A stretch of DNA of 64,000 nt from an uncultured Bryobacteraceae bacterium. Its GTDB lineage: Bacteria; Acidobacteriota; Terriglobia; Bryobacterales; Bryobacteraceae. The position numbers and the translations under genes were made by a program. The DNA is taken from contig CALJAM010000010.1 of assembly GCA_938027685.1 (NCBI GenBank), positions 48,754-112,753 of the forward strand, in the 5' to 3' direction. Every line of letters begins with the position of its first letter. Position 1 is the first letter of the stretch. A model generated the notes under the pieces. The model was not told the DNA's origin, searched no databases, and saw only the letters and a program-made list of their open reading frames with translations. Of this stretch, positions 38,209 through 47,782 are shown one piece after another.

Positions 38209-38532
38209 TCACACCGTGAACGACGAGCCGCAGCCGCACGTCTTGCGCGCGTTCGGATTCCGAAACACGAATCCCGAACGCATCAACGACTCCTGATAAT
38301 CCAGCGTCAGCCCCCTCAGATACTGCATGCTCTTCGGATCCACGAACACCCGCACGCCGTCGAACTCGAAAACGTGATCCCTCGCCCGAGGCTCCCCCTC
38401 CACTCGAAACAGGTAGCTCATCCCTGAGCATCCCCCTCCTTGCACGCCCAGCCGCAGGCCCCCTTCCGGCATCCCCTGCCGCTTCAGCGTCTCGCGGATT
38501 TTCTGCACCGCCTTCTCCGTCACCTGAATCAT
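38209..38532 (-). CDS. iscA: IscA/ErpA-type A-type iron-sulfur carrier
   Basis: A 107-residue HesB/IscA protein that passes Fe-S clusters to apo-enzymes. The three conserved cysteines are at GGGCSGMSY (Cys 35) and TCGCGSSF (Cys 99 and 101). The length is standard. It follows iscS by 10 bp, so the pair forms an operon; iscU and an IscR gene are not in this neighbourhood. Confidence 0.93.
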   Translation of the reverse strand: MIQVTEKAVQKIRETLKRQGMPEGGLRLGVQGGGCSGMSYLFRVEGEPRARDHVFEFDGVRVFVDPKSMQYLRGLTLDYQESLMRSGFVFRNPNARKTCGCGSSFTV

Positions 38533-38542
38533 CAGCCCCTCC

Positions 38543-39748
38543 TCAAAGAAAATTGCCTCTCGCTCCCAGCGTCTCCCTTAACAACTCGTACACCGGAGAC
38601 CGCTCGCGCAGCCGCCGCACCGTTTCGATCATGCGACCGGCCGCGTAGTCGATCTCTTCCTCCGTGTTGAAACGGCCCAGCCCGATCCGAATGCTGCCCC
38701 GCGCCCACGCATCCCCGAGTCCCAGAGCCTTCAATACGTGGCTCGGCCCCGCCTCCGCCGAACTGCACGCCGATCCGCTCGATACCGCGATCTCGCCCAT
38801 CTCCCGCATCAGCGCCGCAGCCTCTACGCCCGCAAAACTCACGTTCAGATTCCCCGGCAACCGCCGCTCCAGGCTCCCATTCACACGTACCAGCTCGAGT
38901 TCGTTCCGCAACTGCTCCCACAGCCGCTCGCGCAATCGTCTCAGCCGCTCCCCCTCTGCCGCCATCTCACGCTCCGCGATCGCGCACGCTTCTCCCAAGC
39001 CCACGATGCCCGCTACGTTCAGAGTCCCGGAACGCAAACCCCGCTCGTGCCCGCCGCCTTCCATCTGCGCGACCAACTCCACCCGCGGCTCCCCGCTGCG
39101 CACGTACAGGGCCCCCACCCCCTTCGGACCGTACATCTTGTGCGCGCTCACTGAAAGCAGATCGACCCCCGCCGCTCCCACGTCCACCGCGATCTTCCCC
39201 ACCGCTTGCGTCGCGTCCGTATGAAACAAAACCCCGCTCTCCCGTGCTATCCGCGCGATCTCCTCAATGAACTGGATCACGCCGATCTCGTTGTGCGCCC
39301 ACATCACGCTGATCAGAATCGTCCGCGGCGTGATCGCGCGCCTGACTTCGTCCGGATCCAGCAGCCCCTCGCTATCCACCCCCAGATACGTCACCCGCAA
39401 ACCCCGCTTCTCCAGACGCCGACAGGTATCGAGCACCGCACGATGCTCCGTCGCCACCGTAATGATATGGTCGCCCCGCCCGGCGTACGCTTCCGCTACC
39501 CCTTTGATGGCCAAATTGCACGACTCTGTGGCCCCGCTCGTAAAGACGATCTCCTCGCTCTTGGCCCCGATCAGCCTCGCCACCTGTGCCCGCGCCCGCT
39601 CCACTGCCTGCTCGGCCTCCCATCCCCAAACATGCTGCCGGCTCGCCGGGTTGCCGAACTTCTCCGTGAAATAGGGCAGCATCGCTTCCACCACGCGCGG
39701 ATCCACCGGCGTCGTCGCGTGATGGTCCAGGTAAACCCGCTTCTTCAT
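38543..39748 (-). CDS. iscS: Cysteine desulfurase (IscS/NifS)
   Basis: A 401-residue PLP enzyme that removes sulfur from cysteine for Fe-S clusters and thiolated t[15 protein letters not shown] opens the family fold, [10 protein letters not shown] carries the PLP lysine (Lys 204), and [17 protein letters not shown] carries the persulfide cysteine (Cys 328) in the long mobile loop typical of group I IscS. GGGGAG lies directly before the ATG. Confidence 0.95.
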   Translation of the reverse strand: MKKRVYLDHHATTPVDPRVVEAMLPYFTEKFGNPASRQHVWGWEAEQAVERARAQVARLIGAKSEEIVFTSGATESCNLAIKGVAEAYAGRGDHIITVATEHRAVLDTCRRLEKRGLRVTYLGVDSEGLLDPDEVRRAITPRTILISVMWAHNEIGVIQFIEEIARIARESGVLFHTDATQAVGKIAVDVGAAGVDLLSVSAHKMYGPKGVGALYVRSGEPRVELVAQMEGGGHERGLRSGTLNVAGIVGLGEACAIAEREMAAEGERLRRLRERLWEQLRNELELVRVNGSLERRLPGNLNVSFAGVEAAALMREMGEIAVSSGSACSSAEAGPSHVLKALGLGDAWARGSIRIGLGRFNTEEEIDYAAGRMIETVRRLRERSPVYELLRETLGARGNFL

Positions 39749-39812
39749 CTCCCCACTATTCTGATGCCCCCGAGCCTTCCCCAGCTCCCGCCCCTTGCCC
39801 CGCGCCGCTTCA

Positions 39813-39821
39813 TGCTAGACT
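39813..39821 (+). promoter_or_regulatory. Extended -10 element before sugar transferase gene
   Basis: TGCTAGACT, then 10 nt, then the ATG at 39832. Very short leader; no ribosome-binding site. Confidence 0.4.
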
Positions 39822-39831
39822 GCCTGCATTC

Positions 39832-41226
39832 ATGGTCCGCCTTTTCCGAGTCTCTCTGCCCACCGGCGTCGTCCTGCTGGTGGCCTCCGAAGCGCTGCTG
39901 CTTGCCTCGGCCTACATCGTCGCCGCCTACCTCACACTCGAAGTCGACCCCACCGTCTTCCTGCTTTACGACGGCGGCCTCGCCCGCATCCTCGCCACCG
40001 TCGGCGGCGTCATGCTCGCTCTGCACTTCCTCGATCTTTACTCCGGCCGCTGGGCGCCCTCTCGCACCGCTCTCGCACTCGCCCTCGCACAAGCCTTCGG
40101 CTTCGCCTTCCTCCTTCAGGCCCTGCTCGCCTACCTCGATCGCGACTGGATGCTGCCCCGCTCCGTCATGCTCCCCGGCAGCGCCCTCGGCTACGCCCTC
40201 TCCCTAGCTTGGCGCTTGCTCTATGACGCCCTCCTCACCCATGCCATCGGCGCCCACCGCATCCTCTTCCTCGGCGCCCGCCACAGCCTCGTCGACGAGA
40301 TCGCCGGCTACCTTCCACGCCACCCCGAGCTCGGTATCTCCATCCTGGGCTTCCTCGATGACGACCTCCCGCCCGGCGCCATCCTCCACGGAGCCAAAGT
40401 CCTCGGACCTGTCAGCTCCCTCCGCCACATCGCCGCCCAGACCCGCCCCGACCGCATCGTCGTCGCGCTCAGCGAGCGCAGGCAGCGCCTCCCCCTGCAG
40501 GACCTCCTCGATCTGCGCTTCTCCGGCGTCCTCGTCGAAGAAGTCGCCGCCACCTACGAAATGGTTCATGGACGCATATCCACCCGGGAGCTCCGGCCCG
40601 CCCAACTGATCTTCTCCGGCGAACTCGGCCCCAGGCCCGCCTACGTCCGCCTGCAAAACCTCTACTCCCTGTTCCTCGCTGCCCTCGGACTCCTCCTCAC
40701 CCTCCCCCTCATGCTCCTGGTCGCTCTCGCCGTCAAGCTCACTTCGCGCGGCCCCGTCCTCTACCGCCAGACACGCGTCGGCCTCCACGGCCGCACCTTC
40801 ACCCTCTATAAGTTCCGCTCCATGTACGCCGACGCCGAAGCACGCACCGGCGTCGTCTGGGCCGCCAGGAATGATCCCCGCGTCACACCTGTCGGACGCT
40901 GGCTCCGTAAGCTCCGCCTCGACGAGCTGCCCCAATTCATCAACGTCCTCAAAGGGGACATGGTCATCGTCGGTCCCCGCCCCGAGCGCCCGGAGTTCGT
41001 CAAGGTCCTCGCCGAAAAAATCCCCTTCTACCGCCAGCGCCACTTCGTCAAACCCGGAATCACCGGCTGGGCTCAAATCAACTACAAGTACGGCGATACC
41101 TTCGAGGACACCATCGTCAAGCTCGAGTACGACCTCTACTACATCAAGCACCTCTCGCCCGCGCTCGACGCCTACATCATCTTCCAGACCCTCAAAACCA
41201 TGCTTCGCTTGCGGGGCGCTCAGTAG
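39832..41226 (+). CDS. Polyprenyl-phosphate sugar-phosphate transferase (TIGR03013/EpsB-like)
   Basis: A 464-residue membrane enzyme that starts exopolysaccharide repeat units on undecaprenyl phosphate. Four N-terminal helices (residues about 12-140), a Rossmann-like CoA-binding-type domain (HRILFLGARHSLVDEI, GISILGFLDDD), a fifth helix near 285, and the catalytic WcaJ-type domain follow. The catalytic motifs are SRGPVLYRQTRVGLHGR, KFRSMYADAEA, LRKLRLDELPQFINVLKGDM and GPRPERPEF. ATYEMVHGRISTRELRPAQL resembles the group linked to exosortase/PEP-CTERM loci; no exosortase gene is here. It overlaps the stop of the convergent YihY gene by 7 bp. Confidence 0.9.
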   Translation: MVRLFRVSLPTGVVLLVASEALLLASAYIVAAYLTLEVDPTVFLLYDGGLARILATVGGVMLALHFLDLYSGRWAPSRTALALALAQAFGFAFLLQALLAYLDRDWMLPRSVMLPGSALGYALSLAWRLLYDALLTHAIGAHRILFLGARHSLVDEIAGYLPRHPELGISILGFLDDDLPPGAILHGAKVLGPVSSLRHIAAQTRPDRIVVALSERRQRLPLQDLLDLRFSGVLVEEVAATYEMVHGRISTRELRPAQLIFSGELGPRPAYVRLQNLYSLFLAALGLLLTLPLMLLVALAVKLTSRGPVLYRQTRVGLHGRTFTLYKFRSMYADAEARTGVVWAARNDPRVTPVGRWLRKLRLDELPQFINVLKGDMVIVGPRPERPEFVKVLAEKIPFYRQRHFVKPGITGWAQINYKYGDTFEDTIVKLEYDLYYIKHLSPALDAYIIFQTLKTMLRLRGAQ

Positions 41227-42128
41227 TCCGGCTCTCCTTCCCCCGGCACTCCTGTCGCTGCCGCCGCCTTCTCACGCTCCCTCCGCGCCGCCCACTCGGC
41301 GCCCGCCAGCACCACCATCGCACCCAGAAAGCTCCACAAAATGATGCTCACCGAGTAGTAAAACGGCCCGTACTCACGCCGCATCTTCGCTCGCCAGAAA
41401 GGCCACGTCACCCAGTTGACGTACTGCATTACCTGCAGCAACAGCCCAACCGCAACCGCCACCCGCCCGACTTCCCCCCGGCTCACTCGACGGTTCGGCA
41501 ATCGCCAATACACCAGCAGCAACGCCGCCGGTAAAAAAGGAATCGCACCCAGCCTCAGCAGCCACACCGCAGGCGCCTCCATCCACCCCGGCACGTCCCC
41601 TACTATGCTTTCCAGCACCCGCGCGTTCATCCCCGTCAGAATCATCGCCGCCAGCCCCAGCGTCCCGCACGCAAATGCCAGCACCGTGCTCAGCACTTGG
41701 TTGCGCCAGTAGCTGCGGTTTTCCGCCACACCCCACACGCGATTCAGCGCCACTTCCAGCGGCACGAAGATCCCGTTCGCCGTCACCAGTAGCAGGAGAA
41801 ACGAAATCAGCGGCAGCGCGCCCCTTTCCTGCACGATCACACGTAGGTTGTGCGCGATGAACTCCCCCAGCTCCCCGGGAAAATACTCGTTCAGCGCCGC
41901 ATACACCGCCGTCGCCCCCGCCCGCCAGCCCAACACCCACCGGCAGAACGAGGCCATCACGATCAGAAAGGGAAAAAACGAAAGCATCACGCTGGCCGCG
42001 ATCGCCAGCGCGTACACGTGAACCTCTGTCTGAAACCAGTACTCGAGCGTCGGCCGCAGCTTCCCCCGCAGGCTGCCCCAGTCTATCCTCGGAAGGCTCC
42101 CGCGCCTCAAGCCGCCCTTGTCGCTCAA
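41220..42128 (-). CDS. YihY/BrkB-family inner-membrane protein
   Basis: A 302-residue membrane protein with about six helices. The family block YALAIAASVMLSFFPFLIVM is at residues about 36-58; LPLISFLLLLVTANGIFVPLEVALNRVWGV and YYSVSIILWSFLGAMVVLAG follow. Formerly called RNase BN, the function is unsettled; some members are thought to be transporters. An acidic C-terminal tail is present. Ends overlapping the sugar transferase; 19 bp after the gene upstream. Confidence 0.85.
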   Translation of the reverse strand: MSDKGGLRRGSLPRIDWGSLRGKLRPTLEYWFQTEVHVYALAIAASVMLSFFPFLIVMASFCRWVLGWRAGATAVYAALNEYFPGELGEFIAHNLRVIVQERGALPLISFLLLLVTANGIFVPLEVALNRVWGVAENRSYWRNQVLSTVLAFACGTLGLAAMILTGMNARVLESIVGDVPGWMEAPAVWLLRLGAIPFLPAALLLVYWRLPNRRVSRGEVGRVAVAVGLLLQVMQYVNWVTWPFWRAKMRREYGPFYYSVSIILWSFLGAMVVLAGAEWAARREREKAAAATGVPGEGEPDY

Positions 42129-42147
42129 CGGCTCCCGCCCGCCGCTC

Positions 42148-42915
42148 TCACCCTTCCCTCAACTCCTCCGGAAATACCGCGTATCCCGGCGGCGGCGGGA
42201 AATAGTTTTCCAGCAGCTCGAGGCGTCGGCGCAGGAATCGGCTCGGCAACTGCCGCGGTCCCGTCTCCACGTCAATGTCGCAGCAGATCCCGTGCAGGTA
42301 AAGCGTCAGCGTGTCGATGAACGACTGCCGCGCATACGAGCGGAACAGCTTCGTCTCCCGCCGCATGTTCGACTGCCGCCGCAACAACGACTGCTTCAGT
42401 TGCCAGCCCGGCTCGTCTACCTCCCCGTGAATCCGGTTGCTCAGCTCGTCCCTCAGCAGCCGTATGAACGCCTCCTCCACCTCCGCGGGCAACCGGTCTG
42501 CCGCCAGCGTCGCAATCGCCCGGAAAAAATAATAGTGCGTGTCGGCTACCTCCCGGTCGCTCACCGCCAGCACAATCACCGGCCCGTTCTCCGTCACGAA
42601 TTGCACCACCGCCGCCTGCGACTTCTCCGATGGCTTCTCGAAGCTCACCAGCTCCTCGCCCTTCCCGTTCGGCTTCTCCAAATACGGCACCAGGAACACG
42701 GCCAGCCGTGGCAGAATCGCTTGAATCGCCGGCGGCAGCGCCGCCACCGGATCCTGCAGGTAGTCTCGCAGGTCTTCCTCGGCCAAAGGTACTGCCGAAA
42801 AGTAGGAGACGTTGTTGCTGAGCGGGATTACTTCGTGCCGGAATCGATCGGCGAATTCCTGCACACGGAGTTTTCCCACCTCGGTCTGGGTGGACATCTT
42901 CCGGCTGCCCGCCAT
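42148..42915 (-). CDS. Uncharacterised soluble protein
   Basis: A 255-residue protein I do not recognise, with no signal peptide or membrane helix. Notable segments: VGKLRVQEFADRFRHEVIPL, AVPLAEEDLRDYLQDPVAALP, VVQFVTENGPVIVLAVSDRE, and LYLHGICCDIDVETGPRQLP near the C-terminus, with adjacent cysteines. GGGGAGG is about 9 nt before the ATG. It lies upstream of and probably with the YihY gene, and is divergent from lpxB with only 46 bp between start codons. Confidence 0.7.
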   Translation of the reverse strand: MAGSRKMSTQTEVGKLRVQEFADRFRHEVIPLSNNVSYFSAVPLAEEDLRDYLQDPVAALPPAIQAILPRLAVFLVPYLEKPNGKGEELVSFEKPSEKSQAAVVQFVTENGPVIVLAVSDREVADTHYYFFRAIATLAADRLPAEVEEAFIRLLRDELSNRIHGEVDEPGWQLKQSLLRRQSNMRRETKLFRSYARQSFIDTLTLYLHGICCDIDVETGPRQLPSRFLRRRLELLENYFPPPPGYAVFPEELREG

Positions 42916-42945
42916 TTTACCAAATCCTCCCCGCCGCCAGCTCTT

Positions 42946-42954
42946 TGTTAGACT
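42946..42954 (+). promoter_or_regulatory. Extended -10 element before lpxB
   Basis: TGTTAGACT, then 7 nt, then the GTG at 42962: spacing that puts transcription start at the first base of the gene (leaderless). Confidence 0.4.
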
Positions 42955-42961
42955 CGATCCC

Positions 42962-44131
42962 GTGTCCGTAAGGGTGCTGGTCTCCGCAGGCGAGCCCTCC
43001 GGTGACCTCTACGCCGCCGAACTCGTTCGCGAACTCCGCCGCCGTTTGCCGCAGGCGCATTTCTTCGGCTGCGCCGGCCCCCACATGCAGGCCGCCGGCG
43101 TGCATCCCATCCTTGATGCCGCCTCCCTCGCCGTCGTCGGGCTCGCCGAGGTCCTCCGCCACCTGCCCCGCATCTACCGCCACTACCGCCGCCTGCTCGC
43201 CGCCGTCCAACGCGAAAAACCCGATTTCGCCATCCTCACCGATAGCCCCGACTTCCACCTCCGCCTCGCCCGCCGCCTCCACCGCTGGGGCCTACCCGTC
43301 GTCTACCTGGTCGCCCCTCAGGTTTGGGCCTGGCGGCCCGGCCGCCTCCGCCTCATGCGCCGCACCATCGACCTGCTGCTCTGCATCTTCCCTTTCGAAG
43401 AAGACTTCTTCCGCCGCCACGGCCTTCCAGCCCACTACATCGGTCACCCCCTCTCCACTCTCCTCAGGCCGCGCCTCTCCAAACACCAATTCTGTGCCGC
43501 CTGGGGCCTCGATCCCTCCAGACCCATCGTCGCCCTACTGCCCGGCAGCCGCTACGACGAGGCCGCACGCCACCTGCCCCTGCTCCTTGAAGCCGCCGGC
43601 CTCATCCGACGTAACCTCCCCGCACAGTTCCTCTGGGCCGCCCCCCACCGCGGCTTCCCCATGCCCGCCTCGCCCGCTTTCTCGGAACCAATCCGCCGCC
43701 TCTCCATCCAACGTATTGAGGGCGCCACGTGGGACGTACTCGCCGCCGCCGACGTCGCCCTCGTCGCCAGCGGCACGGCCACCATCGAGGCCGCGCTGCT
43801 GAGAACGCCTATGGTCGCTTTCTACAAGGTCAGTCCCCTCACTTGGCTTCTCGGACGCCCGCTCGTCCGCGTCCCCTTCTTCTCCATGGTCAACCTCGTC
43901 GCCGGCCGCGCAGTCGTCCCCGAATTGATCCAAAATGAAGTTAGCGGTGAACGGCTCGCAGGCCAAGCCCTGCGCCTGCTGCGCGACGCGGAAGCCCGCG
44001 CCGCCATGCAACGCGCACTTACCCAGGTTTCCGCGCAGCTCACCGCCCACGGCAATCCCATGGCTCGCGCCGCAACCCTGATTATGGAACGCCTCCGACA
44101 CGCACTCCCCGCTCCAAGGAGTCTGGCATGA
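42962..44131 (+). CDS. lpxB: Lipid-A-disaccharide synthase
   Basis: A 389-residue glycosyltransferase that joins UDP-2,3-diacylglucosamine and lipid X in lipid A synthesis, proof of an LPS-type outer membrane. VLVSAGEPSGDLYAAELVREL opens the family; YLVAPQVWAWRPGRL, YIGHPL, VALLPGSRYDEAARHLPLL, ASGTATIEAALLRTPMVAFYK and PFFSMVNLVAGRAVVPELIQ are all canonical. GTG 42962 is chosen because it begins exactly at the conserved N-terminus. Stop overlaps the next start (ATGA). Confidence 0.95.
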   Translation: MSVRVLVSAGEPSGDLYAAELVRELRRRLPQAHFFGCAGPHMQAAGVHPILDAASLAVVGLAEVLRHLPRIYRHYRRLLAAVQREKPDFAILTDSPDFHLRLARRLHRWGLPVVYLVAPQVWAWRPGRLRLMRRTIDLLLCIFPFEEDFFRRHGLPAHYIGHPLSTLLRPRLSKHQFCAAWGLDPSRPIVALLPGSRYDEAARHLPLLLEAAGLIRRNLPAQFLWAAPHRGFPMPASPAFSEPIRRLSIQRIEGATWDVLAAADVALVASGTATIEAALLRTPMVAFYKVSPLTWLLGRPLVRVPFFSMVNLVAGRAVVPELIQNEVSGERLAGQALRLLRDAEARAAMQRALTQVSAQLTAHGNPMARAATLIMERLRHALPAPRSLA

Positions 44132-46086
44132 AACGCGCCCGGTGCCTGCTCGCCGGCTTGCTCCTGGCGGCCCCCTTCGCCGCCCCCCAGCAACGCCGTC
44201 CCCCGATTGACGTTCAGCACTACCGAATCCAGGCCGATATCAATCCCCAGGAACGCTCCCTCTCCGCGCGCGTCGAGGTCTGGTTCGTCCCCGAAGACGA
44301 AACCACCTCCGCCGTCTTCGAACTCAACAACGCCCTCAACGTCTCCAGAGTCGAGGATGGTCGCGGCCGGCCCGTCTCCGCCACCCGCTCCCACCAGGAC
44401 TTCACTCAGCGCCTCACCTTCCCCGAACGCCTCGCGAAAGGCGTCACCTCCGCCCTCGTTTTCTATTACGATGGCCGCCTCACCGGGGACGAAGAGTCCC
44501 CCGTCCCCGGCATTAGGTTCGCCGCCATCCACCCCGACTTCGCTTACCTCCTCTACCCCGCGCGCTGGTTCCCTTTGAGCGGCTACACCACCGACCGCTT
44601 CACCGCCGAACTCCATATCACCGTCCCCGCCGGCTTCCGCGTCCTCGCCCCCGGCTTGGAAAAGCCCGCCGAATCCCCGCCCGGCAAGGCTGCTTTCCTG
44701 TTCGACTTCACCCAACCCTCCTTCCCCGGTAGCCTCGCCGTCGTCCGCGGTGATCCCCTGCGCATCGATGCCGAAGGCGTCACCACCACGCTCTACTTCC
44801 GCGGCCCCAACCAGGAAATGGCCGGCGCGTACGGCCAGGAGTTCGGCCGCGCCATGGCCTTCTTCAGCAAACTCTTCGGCGTCCCTCCCCAGGCCAACCT
44901 CACCGTCATCGAAACCGAACCCGGCGCACCCAACGGCTACGCCGCGCCCGGCCTCGTCTTCATCGCCTCCAACAGCATCGGCCGGCAACCCAACCTGCGC
45001 CTCGTCGCCAATCAGGTCGCCCGCCAGTGGTGGGGCATGCTGCTCTCTCCCGTCACCCGCAGCCACCTGTGGATCACCAACGGCGCCGCCCGCTACGCCG
45101 AGCTGCTCTACCTCGAACACTTGGATGGTCCCCCCGCACTCGAAGCCGAAGCCCGCGACCTCTATGTCGACGCCCTCACCATCAACGACGTCCCCGTCAT
45201 CCAAGCCGGCCGCATCGAGGATTATTCCCCCGAGTTCTGGGCCGTCTCCGCAAGCAAGGGAGCCGCCGTCTACCACATGCTCCGCTTCGTCATCGGCGAG
45301 GAACCCTTCCGCCGCCTCCTCAGAGAGTTCCCCGCCGCGCACCCCTGGGCCTCCGTCTCCACCGATGACTTCCGTAAAGCCGCCGAGCAGTTCTCCGGTC
45401 AATCCCTCGATTACTTCTTCCTCCAATGGATCGAGTCCACCGGCGCGCCGGAATTCAAGCTCGCCTACACCGTCTACCGCACCCAGAAAGGCTTCCGCGT
45501 CGTCGGCAAGGTCTCCCAGGATCTGGACACCTTCCGCATGCCCGTCGAGCTGAAAATCGAAACCGAAGGCAATCCCGAAACCAAACGCATCGAGGTCGCC
45601 GGCACCTCCTCCGAGTTCGTCGTCGAAACCTTCGGCCGGCCCAAGAAGCTCATCCTCGACCCCGACTACAGGGTGCTCCGCTTTAGCGATAAAGTCCGCG
45701 TCGCCGTCGCCATCCGCCGCGGCGAACAGTTCGCCGAAATCGGCGAATTCAACGAGGCCCTCAAGGAATACCAGCGCGCGCTCGAAGTCAACCGCTACAG
45801 CTCGCTCGCCCACTACCGCATCGGCGAAATCTTCTTCCTCCAAAACAACCTCCAGTCCGCCGCCAACGCCTTCCGGGAAGCCCTGAACGGCGACCTCGAT
45901 CCCCCTTGGACCGAAGTCTGGTCCCACATCAACCTCGGCAAGATCTTCGACATTACCGGCCAGCGCGAGCGCGCCCTCAACGAGTACCGTCAGGCCATCC
46001 GCACCAAGGACAACACCCAGGGCGCGCAGGAAGAAGCCGCCCGTTACCTCAAGGAGCCTTATCAGCGCCGGCGCCCGCAGGTCTGA
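44128..46086 (+). CDS. M1-peptidase-like protein with lost zinc site, plus TPR domain
   Basis: A 652-residue exported protein (signal peptide residues 1-20). Residues about 28-210 match the N-terminal beta-domain of M1 aminopeptidases (QHYRIQADINPQERSLSARV). The catalytic region (about 230-440) keeps the fold marks QWWGMLLSP and LDYFFLQWIESTGAP but not the chemistry. Where HExxH should be there is NQVAR (295-299), and the Glu of NEGFA is replaced (WITNGAARYAE, Asn 318). The GAMEN exopeptidase loop is also gone. Residues about 520-640 form TPR repeats (NEALKEYQRALEVNRYSSLA). It should be a non-catalytic binding protein. Translationally coupled to lpxB by a 4-bp overlap. Confidence 0.87.
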   Translation: MKRARCLLAGLLLAAPFAAPQQRRPPIDVQHYRIQADINPQERSLSARVEVWFVPEDETTSAVFELNNALNVSRVEDGRGRPVSATRSHQDFTQRLTFPERLAKGVTSALVFYYDGRLTGDEESPVPGIRFAAIHPDFAYLLYPARWFPLSGYTTDRFTAELHITVPAGFRVLAPGLEKPAESPPGKAAFLFDFTQPSFPGSLAVVRGDPLRIDAEGVTTTLYFRGPNQEMAGAYGQEFGRAMAFFSKLFGVPPQANLTVIETEPGAPNGYAAPGLVFIASNSIGRQPNLRLVANQVARQWWGMLLSPVTRSHLWITNGAARYAELLYLEHLDGPPALEAEARDLYVDALTINDVPVIQAGRIEDYSPEFWAVSASKGAAVYHMLRFVIGEEPFRRLLREFPAAHPWASVSTDDFRKAAEQFSGQSLDYFFLQWIESTGAPEFKLAYTVYRTQKGFRVVGKVSQDLDTFRMPVELKIETEGNPETKRIEVAGTSSEFVVETFGRPKKLILDPDYRVLRFSDKVRVAVAIRRGEQFAEIGEFNEALKEYQRALEVNRYSSLAHYRIGEIFFLQNNLQSAANAFREALNGDLDPPWTEVWSHINLGKIFDITGQRERALNEYRQAIRTKDNTQGAQEEAARYLKEPYQRRRPQV

Positions 46087-46114
46087 GCGCCCGTCTTCAC
46101 GGCCTTTCAGCCGT

Positions 46115-46120
46115 TACAAT
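46115..46120 (+). promoter_or_regulatory. -10 element before nadE
   Basis: TACAAT, then 12 nt, then the ATG at 46133; short leader without a ribosome-binding site. Confidence 0.35.
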
Positions 46121-46132
46121 GATTTCTTCCCT

Positions 46133-47782
46133 ATGCGCATCGCGCTCGCGCAAATCAATACCACCGTGGGTGATTTCGAAGGCAACCGCGCCCTCATGCG
46201 CGAAGCCGCCCGCCGCGCTGCCGCCGCCGGCGCTCACCTCGTCGTCTTCCCCGAACTCTCCCTCACCGGCTACCCGCCCCGCGACCTCGTCGATAAGCCC
46301 TCCTTCCTCGAACGCACCGAAGAACACCTCCATGCTCTCGCCGCCGACACCGCCCACCTCGAAACCGCGCTCATCTGCGGCTACGTCGGCCGCGCCCCCT
46401 CCAACGTCGGCAAGCGCGTCACCAATAGCGCCGCCCTCATCCATCGCGGCCGCATCCTCTTCCGCCAGGACAAGGCCTTGCTCCCCACCTACGACGTCTT
46501 CGATGAGGCCCGCTATTTCCATCCCGCCGACCGTCAGTCCCTCTGCGAAATCGCCGGCCGCCGCATCGCAATCACCATCTGCGAGGACGCCTGGAACGAT
46601 AAGCAGTTCTGGGATCGCCCCCTCTACCAGCGCGACCCCGTCGAGGAACTCATGCGCGCAGGAGCCGAACTGCTCGTCTCCGTCAACGCCTCCCCTTACC
46701 ACATGGACAAGCGCCGCCTTCGGCGTCAGATCTTCGCCAACACCGCCCGCCGTTACCGTGTCCCCGTCATCTACGTCAACCAGGTCGGCGGGAACGACGA
46801 ACTCATCTTCGATGGCTCCAGCTTCGCGCTTGACCCCCACGCCAACCTCATCGCTTCCTGCCTCTCCTTCGCCGAAGACCTCGTCCTCGTCGAACCCTTC
46901 GCCGGCGTCGGCGAAATCCATGAAAACCTCCACGACGAACTCGAGGCCGTCTACCAAGCCCTTGTCCTCGGCGCCCGCGACTACCTCGCCAAGTGCGGCT
47001 TTCGCTCCGTACTCGTCGGCCTCAGCGGCGGAATCGATTCCTCCCTCGTCGCCGCCCTCGCCTGCGACGCTGTCGGCCCTGAAAACGTAACCGGCGTCGC
47101 CATGCCCGGCCCGTTCTCCTCCCCCGCGAGCCTGGAAGACGCGCAGGCCCTCGCCCGCAACCTCGGCATCCGTTTCGAGGTCGTCCCCATCACCCCGCTC
47201 TATGAAGCCTTCCTCGATACGCTCCGCCCCCTCTTCGCCGGCGCCCCCGCCGATGTCACCGAGGAAAACCTCCAGGCCCGAATCCGCGCCGTCATCCTCA
47301 TGGCCCTCTCCAACAAGTGGGGCTCCATCGTGCTCACCACCGGCAACAAAAGCGAGCTGGCCGTCGGCTATTGCACACTATACGGCGATATGTCCGGCGG
47401 CCTCGCCGTCATCAGCGACGTCCCCAAAACCCTGGTCTACGAACTCGCCCGCGTCGCCAATCGCCGCCACGCCGACGCCATCCCAGACCGCGTCTTCCAA
47501 AAGCCCCCGTCCGCCGAGCTCCGCCCCAACCAGCGCGACACCGATTCGCTCCCTCCCTACGAGGTCCTCGACCCCATCCTTCGCGCCTACGTAGAGGACG
47601 CCTTGCCCGCCCGCGATATCGCCGCCCGCCTCGGCCTGCCCCTCGACTTCGTCCGCGGCATCGTCAACAAAGTCGACCGCAACGAATATAAGCGCCAACA
47701 GGCTGCCCCAGGCCTCAAGGTCACCACCAAGGCCTTCGGTTCCGGCCGGCGCTTCCCCATCGCGCAGAAGTTCATGGAATGA
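46133..47782 (+). CDS. nadE: Glutamine-dependent NAD+ synthetase
   Basis: A 549-residue two-domain enzyme: deamido-NAD + glutamine + ATP to NAD+. The N-terminal nitrilase-type glutaminase domain has the Glu-Lys-Cys triad in FPELSLTGYP, RQDKALLPTYDVFDE and ITICEDAWND. The C-terminal synthetase has the PP-loop LSGGIDSSLVAAL and TTGNKSELAVGYCTLYGDMSGG. Length is standard. Its stop overlaps the next start by 4 bp. Confidence 0.96.
   Translation: MRIALAQINTTVGDFEGNRALMREAARRAAAAGAHLVVFPELSLTGYPPRDLVDKPSFLERTEEHLHALAADTAHLETALICGYVGRAPSNVGKRVTNSAALIHRGRILFRQDKALLPTYDVFDEARYFHPADRQSLCEIAGRRIAITICEDAWNDKQFWDRPLYQRDPVEELMRAGAELLVSVNASPYHMDKRRLRRQIFANTARRYRVPVIYVNQVGGNDELIFDGSSFALDPHANLIASCLSFAEDLVLVEPFAGVGEIHENLHDELEAVYQALVLGARDYLAKCGFRSVLVGLSGGIDSSLVAALACDAVGPENVTGVAMPGPFSSPASLEDAQALARNLGIRFEVVPITPLYEAFLDTLRPLFAGAPADVTEENLQARIRAVILMALSNKWGSIVLTTGNKSELAVGYCTLYGDMSGGLAVISDVPKTLVYELARVANRRHADAIPDRVFQKPPSAELRPNQRDTDSLPPYEVLDPILRAYVEDALPARDIAARLGLPLDFVRGIVNKVDRNEYKRQQAAPGLKVTTKAFGSGRRFPIAQKFME

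Noticed and set aside
43822..45927. 701-codon open frame on the minus strand
   Set aside because: Antisense to lpxB and the M1-like gene; low-complexity peptide.
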